DNA of 64,000 bases from CAYQTE01 sp964420285. GTDB lineage: Bacteria > Planctomycetota > Phycisphaerae > Tepidisphaerales > Tepidisphaeraceae. The DNA lies in contig CAYQTE010000010.1 of NCBI GenBank assembly GCA_964420285.1, positions 1 to 64,000 of the forward strand, given 5' to 3'. A model generated the notes under the pieces. It was not told the origin of the DNA and did not search any database. It saw only the letters and a list, made by a program, of their open reading frames with translations. Of this stretch, positions 44,357 to 52,382 are shown in pieces. The position numbers and the translations under genes are program-made. Positions within the stretch are counted from its first letter, which is position 1. Every line of letters starts with the position of its first letter.

Positions 44357-46567
44357 TTATCCGTTATCCATTCGCACCGTCTTCGACCACCATCGCGACA
44401 AGCCCATTTCCGCCATCGCCAGCGCAAGCGTCAATCCCAGCAGCGGCCCCCACATTTCCCCGGTCCCTCGCCCGGCCGAAAGCACATCCGCCACCGTTCC
44501 CTTGTCCCGATCAATCACCGTCATCCCCAGCCGATCCGCCAGCGACTGCAAATCCGCCGGTTCCAGCGGTGTCAGATCCGATTCCTCGGCCGAACCGCGC
44601 ACGACAAACGTGGTCCGCCGCGTCGGTCCGAGATTGACGCGATAAAGCCCCGGCTGGTTGGTCTGATCGAAACGCACTTCCGTGCCGTCGGCGGTGCTGC
44701 TGACCGACAGGGATCGATCGCTGTCGTCCGGCAGCCGTACCCGCAACGGCGGCTCGACGGGTCCGTCCACCGTCATCGCGAACGGCTGGCCGATCGCCAA
44801 GTTGCGCGACGCCTCGCTGGCCGATGCCAGCATGCGCAGCGACGATTGCACGAAGGGCACAAAATCGTTCGCCAGCGCCAGGGTTCCCCAGTTTGCGTCC
44901 AGGGGCGCTGCCAGCACTTCCACGCGACCGCGGCCAAAACTTCCGTCCACCTCAAACGCCCCGCCGTCGGCCAGCGCGGCGCCCGTGCGAGCATCGCCCG
45001 CTGTTCGCGCCACCAGTTCAAAATGCCGGCCCACGTTGACGCCGGGCCAGCCGCCAGACTGCCCGGCCAGAAATCCGAACGCCGGATCATCGGCGTTGGT
45101 CGTCACGATCTCCGAACCCTCTTCGCGCAGCTTCCCCAGGCGGCCTGGCAGCAGGCCTTCCCCTTCGCGCTCGAGAAACTGGTCGTAATTGCCCACATCG
45201 CACAGCGGACCCGGCGCCACCACCAGCCCGCATCCGCCGTACACCTGCTGTTCCAGCGCCCGCGCCTCCGCCGCCGTCACCGACGGCACATCCGCCAGCA
45301 CGATCACCCGATAGCGCGGCGCGGCACTGGCGGAAAGCGCAGTCGAACCGCCCGCGGTGAGCGGCGTCGAACCAAAATCCGACCACGCCGTCGACGATCG
45401 AACCACCGTCACATTTGCAAGATCAGATCCCGGCCGGCCGGACGAGCGAAACGGCGCCAGCGCCATGCGGATGTAATCCGCCTGCGTCCGAAACGGGCCG
45501 CCTTCCGCGTCGCCGCTGACGATCAGAACCGGCAGCGGATCGATCGCCTCCACCGCATAATCCAGTTGGTCGTCGCTGGCCATTCCGCTGGCGGTGGTCT
45601 GCGCCGTCACCAGATGCGGACCGGCCGTCGTAAATCGCACCGTCGCGCGCACCCGCGCTGTCCCGTGCGCCTCGACTGTCACCGTCTCGCGCGCGGCCGT
45701 CCGCGCATCGGTCAATATCTCGACCGGCAGCGACGCGCGGGCGCTGAGGCCGTAATTATGCACGCCCACTTCAATATCCACCGGCAGATTGCGCACGACC
45801 GGCGGGTTGAGCACGGCGATCGAATCGATCGCCACGTTCTCCGCGTCGTCGCTGCCGATGGGAACAAATTGAATCGCCGGCTCAGTCGCCGCCGAGCCCC
45901 GGCCGGTGGGTCTCCAGCGTTTCTCCCATCGGGCCAGGTACAATTTGTCGATCGACCGCCAACTCAGCGCCTGTCGATCCGATACCAGCAGGATGTCGCC
46001 CCAGCCGGTGTCGCTCCGATCCAGGATGTCCGCCGCGCGAGCCAGGCCAAACCCGATGTCCGCCACGCCGAACGACGCATCCAGGCCCGATACATAGGCC
46101 GACACGGCGCCGATGTCTGTGGTGGGCTCGGCGAAGCGCTGGCTGCCGCCGCCATCGCCGATCAGCACCAGCGCCGCCCTGTCCCCTTTGCGCAAGGCGC
46201 CCAGCGCCTGCAATGCGCTGGACCGCGCCGTTTCCCAGCGCGCGTGGCCGTTCTCGATCATCCCCATGCTCGCCGAGCGGTCCAGCACCACCACCAGCGT
46301 CGCCGGGCCGGTCGGCGCCCCCGTCCATGTCGCCGAGGCCACCGGCCGTGCCAGAGCCATTGCCAACGCCGCCACCAATCCCATCCGCACCGCCAGCAGC
46401 GACCATTCCTTGAGGCGATCGCTGGTGACGCGGTTTCCGCGGCCGCCGGGCAGGAACATCATGGCGCCCCAGCGCACCGTGCGTGCCCGCGAGCGATTGA
46501 GCAAATGCACGACCAGCGGAACCAAAGCCCCGCCAAGACCTGCCAGCATGATCCCGTTCAAGAACAC
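44357..46567 (-). CDS. BatA-like vWA membrane protein
   Basis: Seen: N-terminal BatA opening FLNGIMLAGLGGALVPLVVH, then LLNRSRARTVRWGAMMFL, a membrane helix (WSLLAVRMGLVAALAMAL), then the vWA MIDAS VVVLDRSASM (Asp96-Ser100), LLVSDRQAL, and a C-terminal helix (MWGPLLGLTLALAMAEMG). 736 residues. GTG at 46567 is chosen since it gives the usual BatA start; upstream frame lacks homology. The stretch between the domains carries the 8-residue repeat GSTPLTAG. It is followed 80 bases later by the vWA/amidotransferase gene. Confidence 0.85.
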   Translation of the reverse strand: MFLNGIMLAGLGGALVPLVVHLLNRSRARTVRWGAMMFLPGGRGNRVTSDRLKEWSLLAVRMGLVAALAMALARPVASATWTGAPTGPATLVVVLDRSASMGMIENGHARWETARSSALQALGALRKGDRAALVLIGDGGGSQRFAEPTTDIGAVSAYVSGLDASFGVADIGFGLARAADILDRSDTGWGDILLVSDRQALSWRSIDKLYLARWEKRWRPTGRGSAATEPAIQFVPIGSDDAENVAIDSIAVLNPPVVRNLPVDIEVGVHNYGLSARASLPVEILTDARTAARETVTVEAHGTARVRATVRFTTAGPHLVTAQTTASGMASDDQLDYAVEAIDPLPVLIVSGDAEGGPFRTQADYIRMALAPFRSSGRPGSDLANVTVVRSSTAWSDFGSTPLTAGGSTALSASAAPRYRVIVLADVPSVTAAEARALEQQVYGGCGLVVAPGPLCDVGNYDQFLEREGEGLLPGRLGKLREEGSEIVTTNADDPAFGFLAGQSGGWPGVNVGRHFELVARTAGDARTGAALADGGAFEVDGSFGRGRVEVLAAPLDANWGTLALANDFVPFVQSSLRMLASASEASRNLAIGQPFAMTVDGPVEPPLRVRLPDDSDRSLSVSSTADGTEVRFDQTNQPGLYRVNLGPTRRTTFVVRGSAEESDLTPLEPADLQSLADRLGMTVIDRDKGTVADVLSAGRGTGEMWGPLLGLTLALAMAEMGLSRWWSKTVRMDNG
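45326..45373. repeat. In-gene tandem 24-base repeat (2 copies)
   Basis: Units 45326-45349 and 45350-45373, each ending GTCGAACC. They encode GSTPLTAG and GSTALSAS in the BatA-like gene. Third member of the family also seen at 39463 and 42507. Confidence 0.7.
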
Positions 46568-46641
46568 CGTCGCACCTTTTCTCGCCCCCCGACAACAAGC
46601 CGCGAATTTCAAATCTCAGAATTCAAATCTCAAATCCCGTC

Positions 46642-47538
46642 TCATGTTCCGCGCCCGTCCCGATGATGAAGAAAGCTCGTCAGCGATTCGATCAGCGGCT
46701 TGTCCGTCGTCAGCGTCACATATTCCGCCCCGCTGCCGCGGATCGCGGCATCCAGTTCCCGCGCATGGCGCCGGAATTTGTCCAGATACTCCTGCCGCGC
46801 CAGCACCGGATCGCATTCGCGTGACGGCTCGTTTTCCAGGCTGCGAAACCGCGTCCAGCGCCGAAACGGAAATTCGACTTCGTCGGTGTCCAGCACGCGA
46901 ATCACGATCACCTCGTGCCGGTCGTGACCCAGCCGCGCCAATCCCGCTCGCAGCGACGCCGCCGGGATGAGCAGGTCGCTCACCAGCACCACCAGCGATC
47001 GCCGGCCCATGCGATCGGCCGATTCCTGCATGGCCTTACCCGGCGATGATTCGCCCCGCGGCGTCGCCCGCTCCAGCGCATCGATGAGTCGAAAGAGCTG
47101 ACCATGCCCGCTGCGCGGAGCGACCCAGCGGTCCATCTTCGATGAAAACAGCGACAGCCCCACCGTCTCGGTATTGGCCAGCATCAGGTACGCCAAAGCG
47201 GCCGTGAGTTTCCCCGCGTAGTCGAATTTCGTGCCCGTGGCGCCGGCATATCCCATCGATCCGCTGCCGTCCAGCATCAGCACGCACTTGAGATTCGTTT
47301 CCTCGTCGTATTCCTTGATATACGGCCGGTCCGTCCGTGCCAGCACCCGCCAATCCAGCCGCCGGGGCGGATCTCCGGGCACATAAAACCGATGCTGGCG
47401 GAATTCGACGCTGGCCCCCTTGAGCGCGCTGGCGTGATGCCCCGTGGTCGTCCCTTCCACGACGCGCCGCGCCGAAATCTGCAACTGGTTCAAACTCTCC
47501 ACCAGCGCCGGCTCAAGATATCGACTTACGCTGCCCAT
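46642..47538 (-). CDS. DUF58 domain protein
   Basis: Seen: the DUF58 core RRLDWRVLARTDRPYIKEYD (59-78), then a vWA-like fold with MLDGSGSM (Asp90-Ser94), ETVGLSLFSS and LVVLVSDLL. 298 residues. Known: DUF58 proteins sit with MoxR ATPases and BatA-type vWA proteins, and are needed for stress or envelope functions in some bacteria. Here the MoxR gene is missing from the block. The 75-base gap to the BatA-like gene has no clear promoter. Confidence 0.92.
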   Translation of the reverse strand: MGSVSRYLEPALVESLNQLQISARRVVEGTTTGHHASALKGASVEFRQHRFYVPGDPPRRLDWRVLARTDRPYIKEYDEETNLKCVLMLDGSGSMGYAGATGTKFDYAGKLTAALAYLMLANTETVGLSLFSSKMDRWVAPRSGHGQLFRLIDALERATPRGESSPGKAMQESADRMGRRSLVVLVSDLLIPAASLRAGLARLGHDRHEVIVIRVLDTDEVEFPFRRWTRFRSLENEPSRECDPVLARQEYLDKFRRHARELDAAIRGSGAEYVTLTTDKPLIESLTSFLHHRDGRGT

Positions 47539-47543
47539 CGCAT

Positions 47544-47583
47544 GTCACCAAGTCACCCTGTCACCTTGTCATCCTGTCATCCC
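47544..47583. repeat. 8-base tandem repeat (GTCACCNN)
   Basis: Five 8-base units in a row: GTCACCAA, GTCACCCT, GTCACCTT, GTCATCCT, GTCATCCC. It fills the gap between the DUF58 gene and the pseudokinase gene. A similar tract is at 51212. Confidence 0.8.
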
Positions 47584-47587
47584 CCGA

Positions 47588-48487
47588 TCATTGTCCCCCG
47601 CCCGCATCGCCATTCTCCGCCGGTTGCGAATCGGTCGAATCCGCCGCCGCATCGTCCGTCGGCACATCGCTTTGATCCGGCATCGCCGCCGGCGCAATTC
47701 TGGGCGGCACCGGCATCGGCGGCCGGGTGCGCACCTCATACGCGATCACGCCACCCGCCATCGCCAACCCCACCGTCGCCGTCGCCACCGCTCCCGCCAG
47801 AAGCCGTCGCCGCCGCCGCGATTCGGCCACTCGGTTGGGTGGTCCGGTTCGTTCTTCCATCACGCGCGACAATCTCCGCCGCATCCCCGCCACGCCAAGT
47901 TCCACGGCATCCCTTCGCAACTTCTCCCATGGCTGTTGATCCCATCCGCGCCCGGCCGCAATGGCGGCCAACGCCGCCGCCACATCCTGTGCATCCTGAC
48001 GCGGATCGTCGTACAGCAGCGGGCTGATATGCGTCAGCTTCACCGCCCGACGGGCGTCCACAATGATATTCCGCCCGTGCAGCCCGCCGTGGACAATCCC
48101 CAGCGCATGCAGCGATTGCACGGCCAGAAGCACCTCCTCCGCCAGCCGCGACAAATCCGACGGCGACGAAAGTTCGTCCGCCAACTCCTCCAGCGTTTTG
48201 CCCTCGACAAACTCCCACACCAGCATCGATCCCCAGGCCGTCGCCTCAACGCCGATGAGATTCGCCACCCCCGGATGTGCCAGTTCGCGCACGCGGAGCA
48301 GCCGATCGCGCACATGCGGATGCAGGGCAACTCCCAGCATGCAATCCGCAGCCAGCCGCTTGAGCACCACCGACCGCCCCGCCCCATCAATGGCCGCATA
48401 CGATCGCCCGCCGGGCAGCTCGCGCAGAATCTCATATTCCCCCAGCCGGGTCGGAAAGGTAATCGAATTGTCGATTTCCCGAGTCAT
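47588..48487 (-). CDS. Membrane-anchored Ser/Thr pseudokinase
   Basis: Seen: protein-kinase-like fold with the VAIK lysine in SVVLKRL (Lys43), hinge WEFVEGKTLEELAD, and helix E region LAVQSLHALGIVHG. The catalytic loop reads HGGLHGRN (133-140) instead of HRDLKPxN, so the catalytic Asp is Gly, and the DFG site reads THI. The glycine loop is also weak. A membrane helix (about 230-250, VATATVGLAMAGGVIAYEV) and a short outer tail follow. 299 residues. Inferred: a pseudokinase that senses or scaffolds. It is upstream of DUF58 on the same strand, 49 bases apart. Confidence 0.85.
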   Translation of the reverse strand: MTREIDNSITFPTRLGEYEILRELPGGRSYAAIDGAGRSVVLKRLAADCMLGVALHPHVRDRLLRVRELAHPGVANLIGVEATAWGSMLVWEFVEGKTLEELADELSSPSDLSRLAEEVLLAVQSLHALGIVHGGLHGRNIIVDARRAVKLTHISPLLYDDPRQDAQDVAAALAAIAAGRGWDQQPWEKLRRDAVELGVAGMRRRLSRVMEERTGPPNRVAESRRRRRLLAGAVATATVGLAMAGGVIAYEVRTRPPMPVPPRIAPAAMPDQSDVPTDDAAADSTDSQPAENGDAGGGQ

Positions 48488-48508
48488 TTCCGTCGCACCG
48501 TTTCGCCG

Positions 48509-48991
48509 CTATTGTTCATGCGCATCCCACACATCCACATCAATCGCCGTCAACCGCCCTTCAAGGTACGCACCCAAAAATTCCGCTGCCGCCAGCGCAT
48601 CCAGCCGGCGCTTCTTCCCCGCGCGCGTCAGATGCCCTCCGGCCCGCTTGCGATCCACCAGTTTCTCCCCGGCCGCAAAACTCGACAGCCGCTCATCCAC
48701 GAAAACCACCTTCTTCCCACAAGCCGCCGCCAGCTTCTTCCCCCACGCTATCACCATCCTCGCCGCCGGCCCCACGCTCCCATCCATATTGAGCGGCAGC
48801 CCCAGCAGCACGGCATCGGCATCCTCATCGGCAATCGCCCGCACACATTTCCGCAGCGCATCCTCCGGCGAGTTCACTTCCACCACTCCCACGGCCGACG
48901 CCAGCGCCACCTCCCCGCCGCCCACCGCCAGGCCGACGCGCCTTTCGCCGTAATCAATCGCCAGTATTCGCAACAAAGGGATTTTAGCCAC
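48509..48991 (-). CDS. ruvX: RuvX/YqgF Holliday junction resolvase-like
   Basis: Nuclease or 16S rRNA processing factor of the RNase H fold. Seen: LRILAIDYGERRVGLAVG with the first catalytic Asp, VLLGLPLNMDGSVGPAA, and FVDERLSS with Glu. 160 residues from GTG at 48991; later TTG starts at 48976 or 48973 would give 155 or 154. The C-terminus has AAEFLGAYLEG and a short acidic tail. Essential gene in many bacteria. Confidence 0.88.
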   Translation of the reverse strand: MAKIPLLRILAIDYGERRVGLAVGGGEVALASAVGVVEVNSPEDALRKCVRAIADEDADAVLLGLPLNMDGSVGPAARMVIAWGKKLAAACGKKVVFVDERLSSFAAGEKLVDRKRAGGHLTRAGKKRRLDALAAAEFLGAYLEGRLTAIDVDVWDAHEQ

Positions 48992-49074
48992 AGAAGCCGC
49001 CAAGGGCACGGAGATGCGCCCCTCCAAAACTCTTCGGCAGCCACGCCCGGTGGAACCGGGAGAGCGAATCGCGC

Positions 49075-49317
49075 TCAAAGATCAAGTCTTGCAATCAGTT
49101 CCGCGATGGTCATGCCATGATGAGCGGCGACGTTTCGGAGTATACTGCGAAGAGTTCCGAGCTTTATTGGGCGATGATTGGGGACAACCTCGTGGTGCTC
49201 GCCGCGTTCCTGCGTCGTGAGTCGCATGTGCGATCCGCGCTGGCGTGTAACAGTGTAGCCAAGAGCGTGCAATGCGCGAGCCAGGTCAGGGCCGGTGAGA
49301 TCGCGGGGGATTTTCAT
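49075..49317 (-). CDS. hicA: HicA-family toxin (mRNA interferase)
   Basis: Seen: 80 residues with the HicA dsRBD-like fold; catalytic His30 in RGSHMRL, and HEVVPNHRPIKLGTLRSIL (19 residues) with the typical PNHxxIKxGTLxxIL. It overlaps the antitoxin stop by 4 bases. Known: HicA cleaves mRNA when HicB is lost. Confidence 0.92.
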   Translation of the reverse strand: MKIPRDLTGPDLARALHALGYTVTRQRGSHMRLTTQERGEHHEVVPNHRPIKLGTLRSILRNVAAHHGMTIAELIARLDL

Positions 49318-49526
49318 GGGATAAGCACTTCGTCACGAACGAAGTGCAGGCGGATCAGCCGGGGGGCGGCCGCGGGATCGTCGAAATAGCAGTTCACGGC
49401 ATCGCGGACCATGGCGCGCAGTTCATCGAGCGTGTCGCCCTGTGTCGTTATGCCATAGCCAAGAGCGGTCGCGCAATAGCCGCCCTCCTCGGCCTCGGTC
49501 ACCTCGAAAATGAGTTCGGTTCCCAT
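49314..49526 (-). CDS. hicB: Minimal HicB-family antitoxin
   Basis: Seen: 70 residues with the HicB N-terminal fold: TELIFEVTEAEEGGYCATAL and GDTLDELRAMVRDAVNCYFD. It lacks the C-terminal DNA-binding domain of long HicB proteins. ATG at 49526 is used; no ribosome binding site is obvious, which fits the leaderless promoter. It precedes hicA (ATGA overlap), antitoxin first. Confidence 0.88.
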   Translation of the reverse strand: MGTELIFEVTEAEEGGYCATALGYGITTQGDTLDELRAMVRDAVNCYFDDPAAAPRLIRLHFVRDEVLIP

Positions 49527-49533
49527 GCGGAAT

Positions 49534-49562
49534 ACTATGCGTGGTCGTCGCTCGGATGTCAA
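49534..49562 (-). promoter_or_regulatory. Sigma-70-type promoter of hicBA
   Basis: Minus strand: TTGACA (49562-49557), 17-base spacer, CATAGT (49539-49534). The ATG at 49526 lies 7 bases past the -10 box, so the mRNA is probably leaderless. Confidence 0.7.
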
Positions 49563-49622
49563 AAACCCACGCCGCGCGATCGTTTGTGCGGGGTGTGTGA
49601 CTCAATCGGCGGATTGCCTCTT

Positions 49623-49734
49623 GTCCCCTTTCCCTGTACGCGGGGAGAGGGATAGGGTGAGGGGAGTTTGCGTGACGGCGTGGAAACCGAAGAGCCCTCA
49701 CCCCAACCCTCTCCCAGAGTACAGGGCGAGGGGG
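49623..49734. repeat. Paired inverted GC-rich repeat element (BIME-like)
   Basis: Left arm 49623-49664 (TCCCTGTACGCGGGGAGAGG then GGTGAGGGG) and right arm 49695-49734 are inverted copies of one unit, about 30 bases apart. A second such element is at 52248-52359. Confidence 0.8.
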
Positions 49735-49773
49735 AAGAGTGGCCGTCGATCGCGTCACGCACCCGCACCCACA

Positions 49774-51150
49774 TCACAACGCCGGCGGATTGCGGCGCCA
49801 CCGCCGGATATCGCGGTACACCAGCCAAACGGCCGCCACCGCGCCGATCAGCGCCAGCCAGCATTGCGGCAGCCACAAGAGGCCATACACCGCCTCCGGC
49901 CGGCGGAGTTGAAAGAGTTCAATCTGAGAAGGCGAAGGATACATTTGCATCGAGACTGGCTCGTTCACGAATGCTCGCCCGCCGGGCAACCAGGCGAACC
50001 AGCCGAAGTGAGGGTCGTTGCCCGCGCCGAACTCCGCCAGCGACCTCAGCGATGGAAACGACCACACCGCGCCGCACTCGCCAATCCGCGTACCGTCCGG
50101 CGAAATCGCCGCCAGTGGCATAAGCTCGGGTAGCGCGCCGATGCGCTTTTGTGTTGCCGCGTCCCATGTTTCAAACTCGCGGTCGTCACCGAAGCCCAGG
50201 AGGTATCGGCCATCCGGGGACAGGCCGCAACGTCCCCACAACCGCTCGGGGACGCAAAGGCTTCGGTAAAGCTGGTTCGTGGCGACGCCCCGCAAGTCGA
50301 TGTGATCCTTATATTGCATCACCAGTGTGCCGTCCGGCTGGAAACCATCGAAATCCCCATCCCTCTTCACACCGCCGAAGGCAATCTCCCTGGGTTCTGG
50401 GCCAGTGACAGCATTGTCTTGCCACGTTTGCAAATCCCAGAGTCGCACGCGCACAACGAGGTCGCCGCCAACGGCCAGGTATCGGCTGTCCGGCGAAAAT
50501 ACGGGATTGGTCGCAGCGGTGGATACGGGCAGTTCGGCGAGCACGGCGCCGCTGTGGCCGTCGCAGAGCCGCAGAACCTGGTCGTCCGGCGCGGCCAACC
50601 ATTTCCCGTCGGCGGAAAACGCCCGTGGATCGTCGCTTTCACGAACGACGTGCAACGACGCCAGAACCTGCCCGGTCGACACATCCCACAGCATCTCTCG
50701 GTTATCCGTCCCCAGTGACCACACGCGACTTCCATCCGGTGAAAACTCGGCTCTGTCTGCCGTGCCGGCGGGCAGAGTCAAGTCAATAACCGCTTTGCCG
50801 GTGGCGATATCCAGCACGCGAATCGTGCGCCGATCGTTCAGAACTGTCAGTAGCCGCTTGCCGTCAGCAGAGACCGCCCGGTTGATCGAGTGGAACAACA
50901 GGTGGCCCTCAAACCGTCGCGTCACCACCCACGCGGCACTATCGGTGCTGAGCCAATACCCCGCCGCACCAGTGAGAAGCATCGCGACAACCGTCACCCA
51001 CGACGGCCGCGGCAACCAACGCAGCCATTTCATCACCCGCGACGGGCGACGCGGCGCGTGATAATAATTCAGCACCGGCGTTGACGGAGGCGGCGTTTGC
51101 GGCTGATCCGCTTTCGCTCCGCGGTCTTTTTCCGGATGTCCTTCGGCCAT
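49774..51150 (-). CDS. WD40-like beta-propeller membrane protein
   Basis: Seen: a Pro/Lys-rich N-terminus, a membrane helix (VTVVAMLLTGAAGYWLS), then about seven blades with ISADGKRLL, FSPDGSRVWSL, AFSADGKWLA, FSPDSRYLAVGG, LSPDGRYLLGF and ISPDGTRIG. A second helix (LIGAVAAVWLVYRDI) is at the C-terminus. 458 residues. Function unknown; propellers of this type mediate protein contacts. Located between two BIME-like elements. Confidence 0.78.
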   Translation of the reverse strand: MAEGHPEKDRGAKADQPQTPPPSTPVLNYYHAPRRPSRVMKWLRWLPRPSWVTVVAMLLTGAAGYWLSTDSAAWVVTRRFEGHLLFHSINRAVSADGKRLLTVLNDRRTIRVLDIATGKAVIDLTLPAGTADRAEFSPDGSRVWSLGTDNREMLWDVSTGQVLASLHVVRESDDPRAFSADGKWLAAPDDQVLRLCDGHSGAVLAELPVSTAATNPVFSPDSRYLAVGGDLVVRVRLWDLQTWQDNAVTGPEPREIAFGGVKRDGDFDGFQPDGTLVMQYKDHIDLRGVATNQLYRSLCVPERLWGRCGLSPDGRYLLGFGDDREFETWDAATQKRIGALPELMPLAAISPDGTRIGECGAVWSFPSLRSLAEFGAGNDPHFGWFAWLPGGRAFVNEPVSMQMYPSPSQIELFQLRRPEAVYGLLWLPQCWLALIGAVAAVWLVYRDIRRWRRNPPAL

Positions 51151-51211
51151 GATCCTATCCTGCCAACATTGGCCCAGCCCGCCGAATAGGAACGGCTTGG
51201 ACTGGCTTATT

Positions 51212-51240
51212 TCACCGTGTCACCTTGTCACCTTGTCACG
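51212..51240. repeat. 8-base tandem repeat (TCACCTTG)
   Basis: TCACCGTG, TCACCTTG, TCACCTTG and a partial unit, in the gap between the WD40-like gene and the next gene. Same family as the tract at 47544. Confidence 0.75.
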
Positions 51241-51249
51241 CATTTCCAT

Positions 51250-52203
51250 TCACCCCCCAATCCTCCGGTACTCCTCGATCGTCAAATCCCGCGCCTGCTG
51301 GGCGGCGGCGGCGACGGCGGGGTCGGGGTCGGCGGCGTATTCGTCCAGCAGCCGTTTGGCCGCCAGTTGGTCGGCCCGGCGACCCGGCCCGATGTTGAAC
51401 CGCATCCGCCCCATCGACAGGACCGCCTCGACGCGCCACATGCGCTCGGAACTCTCGGCCGCGAACGCGAATACGTCGCCGGCGTATGTCGCGATCGCCC
51501 GCGAATCCAGGGTCGAAATCTGTGCCGCGATGGCGTTCGCGTGGCGGATCAGGCCGGCCATTGCGGCCACCTGCGCGGTCCACTGCGCCGCGTTGTCCTT
51601 ATCCAGCCGGGCCAGTTCGGCGGCGCATTCGCTCATCAGATGCGCCCCGGCGCGAAACTCGGCCAGTGTCAGCCGCTCGCTCGCCAGCCGGTTGCCCAGC
51701 GAATACGCGGCCTTCAAATCGGTCAGGGCGATGTCCTTTCGATCCGGCCAGTTGTTCATGCCGATGCGGATGAGGCCGTCGCCCAGCGTGGTCAGCGATT
51801 CCAAAGCGGCCGGATGATTGTCGTAGGTGACGATCGACCGCGGATCGCGGGCGAAAACGCCCGGCCCGGACAAATCCGCGGCCTGACGGAGCAGGTCCAT
51901 CGCAGTCGATACGGCCGGACTGACACTGGACTGGTCGTTGGATGTCGCAAGTGTATCGAACACATCCGGATGCTGGCCGTAGATTGCGATCGATTGCCAC
52001 AGGAGCGGGGTTCCATCACCGGCCTGTGCGGGCCGGGGCGCGGCGGAATTGGCCGGCAGGTGCAATTCACCCAGGGCGGCCTTATCCGCCCCAAACCCGG
52101 CCGGCTGCGACGCCGCTCCGAGAATCCCCAGGCCGGCCATGGTGATCGCCCACAAGACCACGACCACCGCCGAGATCGTCCAGCCGCGCGCGTTGCCCCA
52201 CAT
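51250..52203 (-). CDS. Uncharacterised membrane-anchored helical protein
   Basis: Not recognised. Seen: one N-terminal membrane helix (ISAVVVVLWAITMAGLGIL), an Ala/Pro-rich linker, and about 240 residues that are Ala/Leu/Asp-rich and helical, with AAYSLGNRLASERLTLAEF and YAADPDPAVAAAAQQARDL. 317 residues. ATG at 52203; ribosome binding site GAGGTG lies four bases before it. Flanked by a BIME-like element. No enzymatic motif. Function unknown. Confidence 0.6.
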   Translation of the reverse strand: MWGNARGWTISAVVVVLWAITMAGLGILGAASQPAGFGADKAALGELHLPANSAAPRPAQAGDGTPLLWQSIAIYGQHPDVFDTLATSNDQSSVSPAVSTAMDLLRQAADLSGPGVFARDPRSIVTYDNHPAALESLTTLGDGLIRIGMNNWPDRKDIALTDLKAAYSLGNRLASERLTLAEFRAGAHLMSECAAELARLDKDNAAQWTAQVAAMAGLIRHANAIAAQISTLDSRAIATYAGDVFAFAAESSERMWRVEAVLSMGRMRFNIGPGRRADQLAAKRLLDEYAADPDPAVAAAAQQARDLTIEEYRRIGG

Positions 52204-52247
52204 GTGTCACCTCGCCACAAGTTCAACCGCTTCCCGCTCTGCTCTTT

Positions 52248-52359
52248 CCCCCTCTCCCTGTACCCTGGGAGAGGGTCGGGGTGGGGGTTCTTCGTTCAGG
52301 CCGCTCTCGCCGATCCAACCCCCACCCTAGCCCTCCCCCTGAATACATGGGGAGGGGAC
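52248..52359. repeat. Paired inverted GC-rich repeat element (BIME-like), second copy
   Basis: Left arm 52248-52287 (CTCTCCCTGTACCCTGGGAG then GGTGGGGG) and right arm 52318-52359 as an inverted copy, about 30 bases between. Same unit as 49623-49734. Confidence 0.8.
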
Positions 52360-52382
52360 AAGAGGAGAAATCGCCGATGGCG

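Noticed and set aside
47544..47583. Possible CRISPR-like array
   Set aside because: The units are 8 bases in direct tandem without spacers, so this is a simple tandem repeat.
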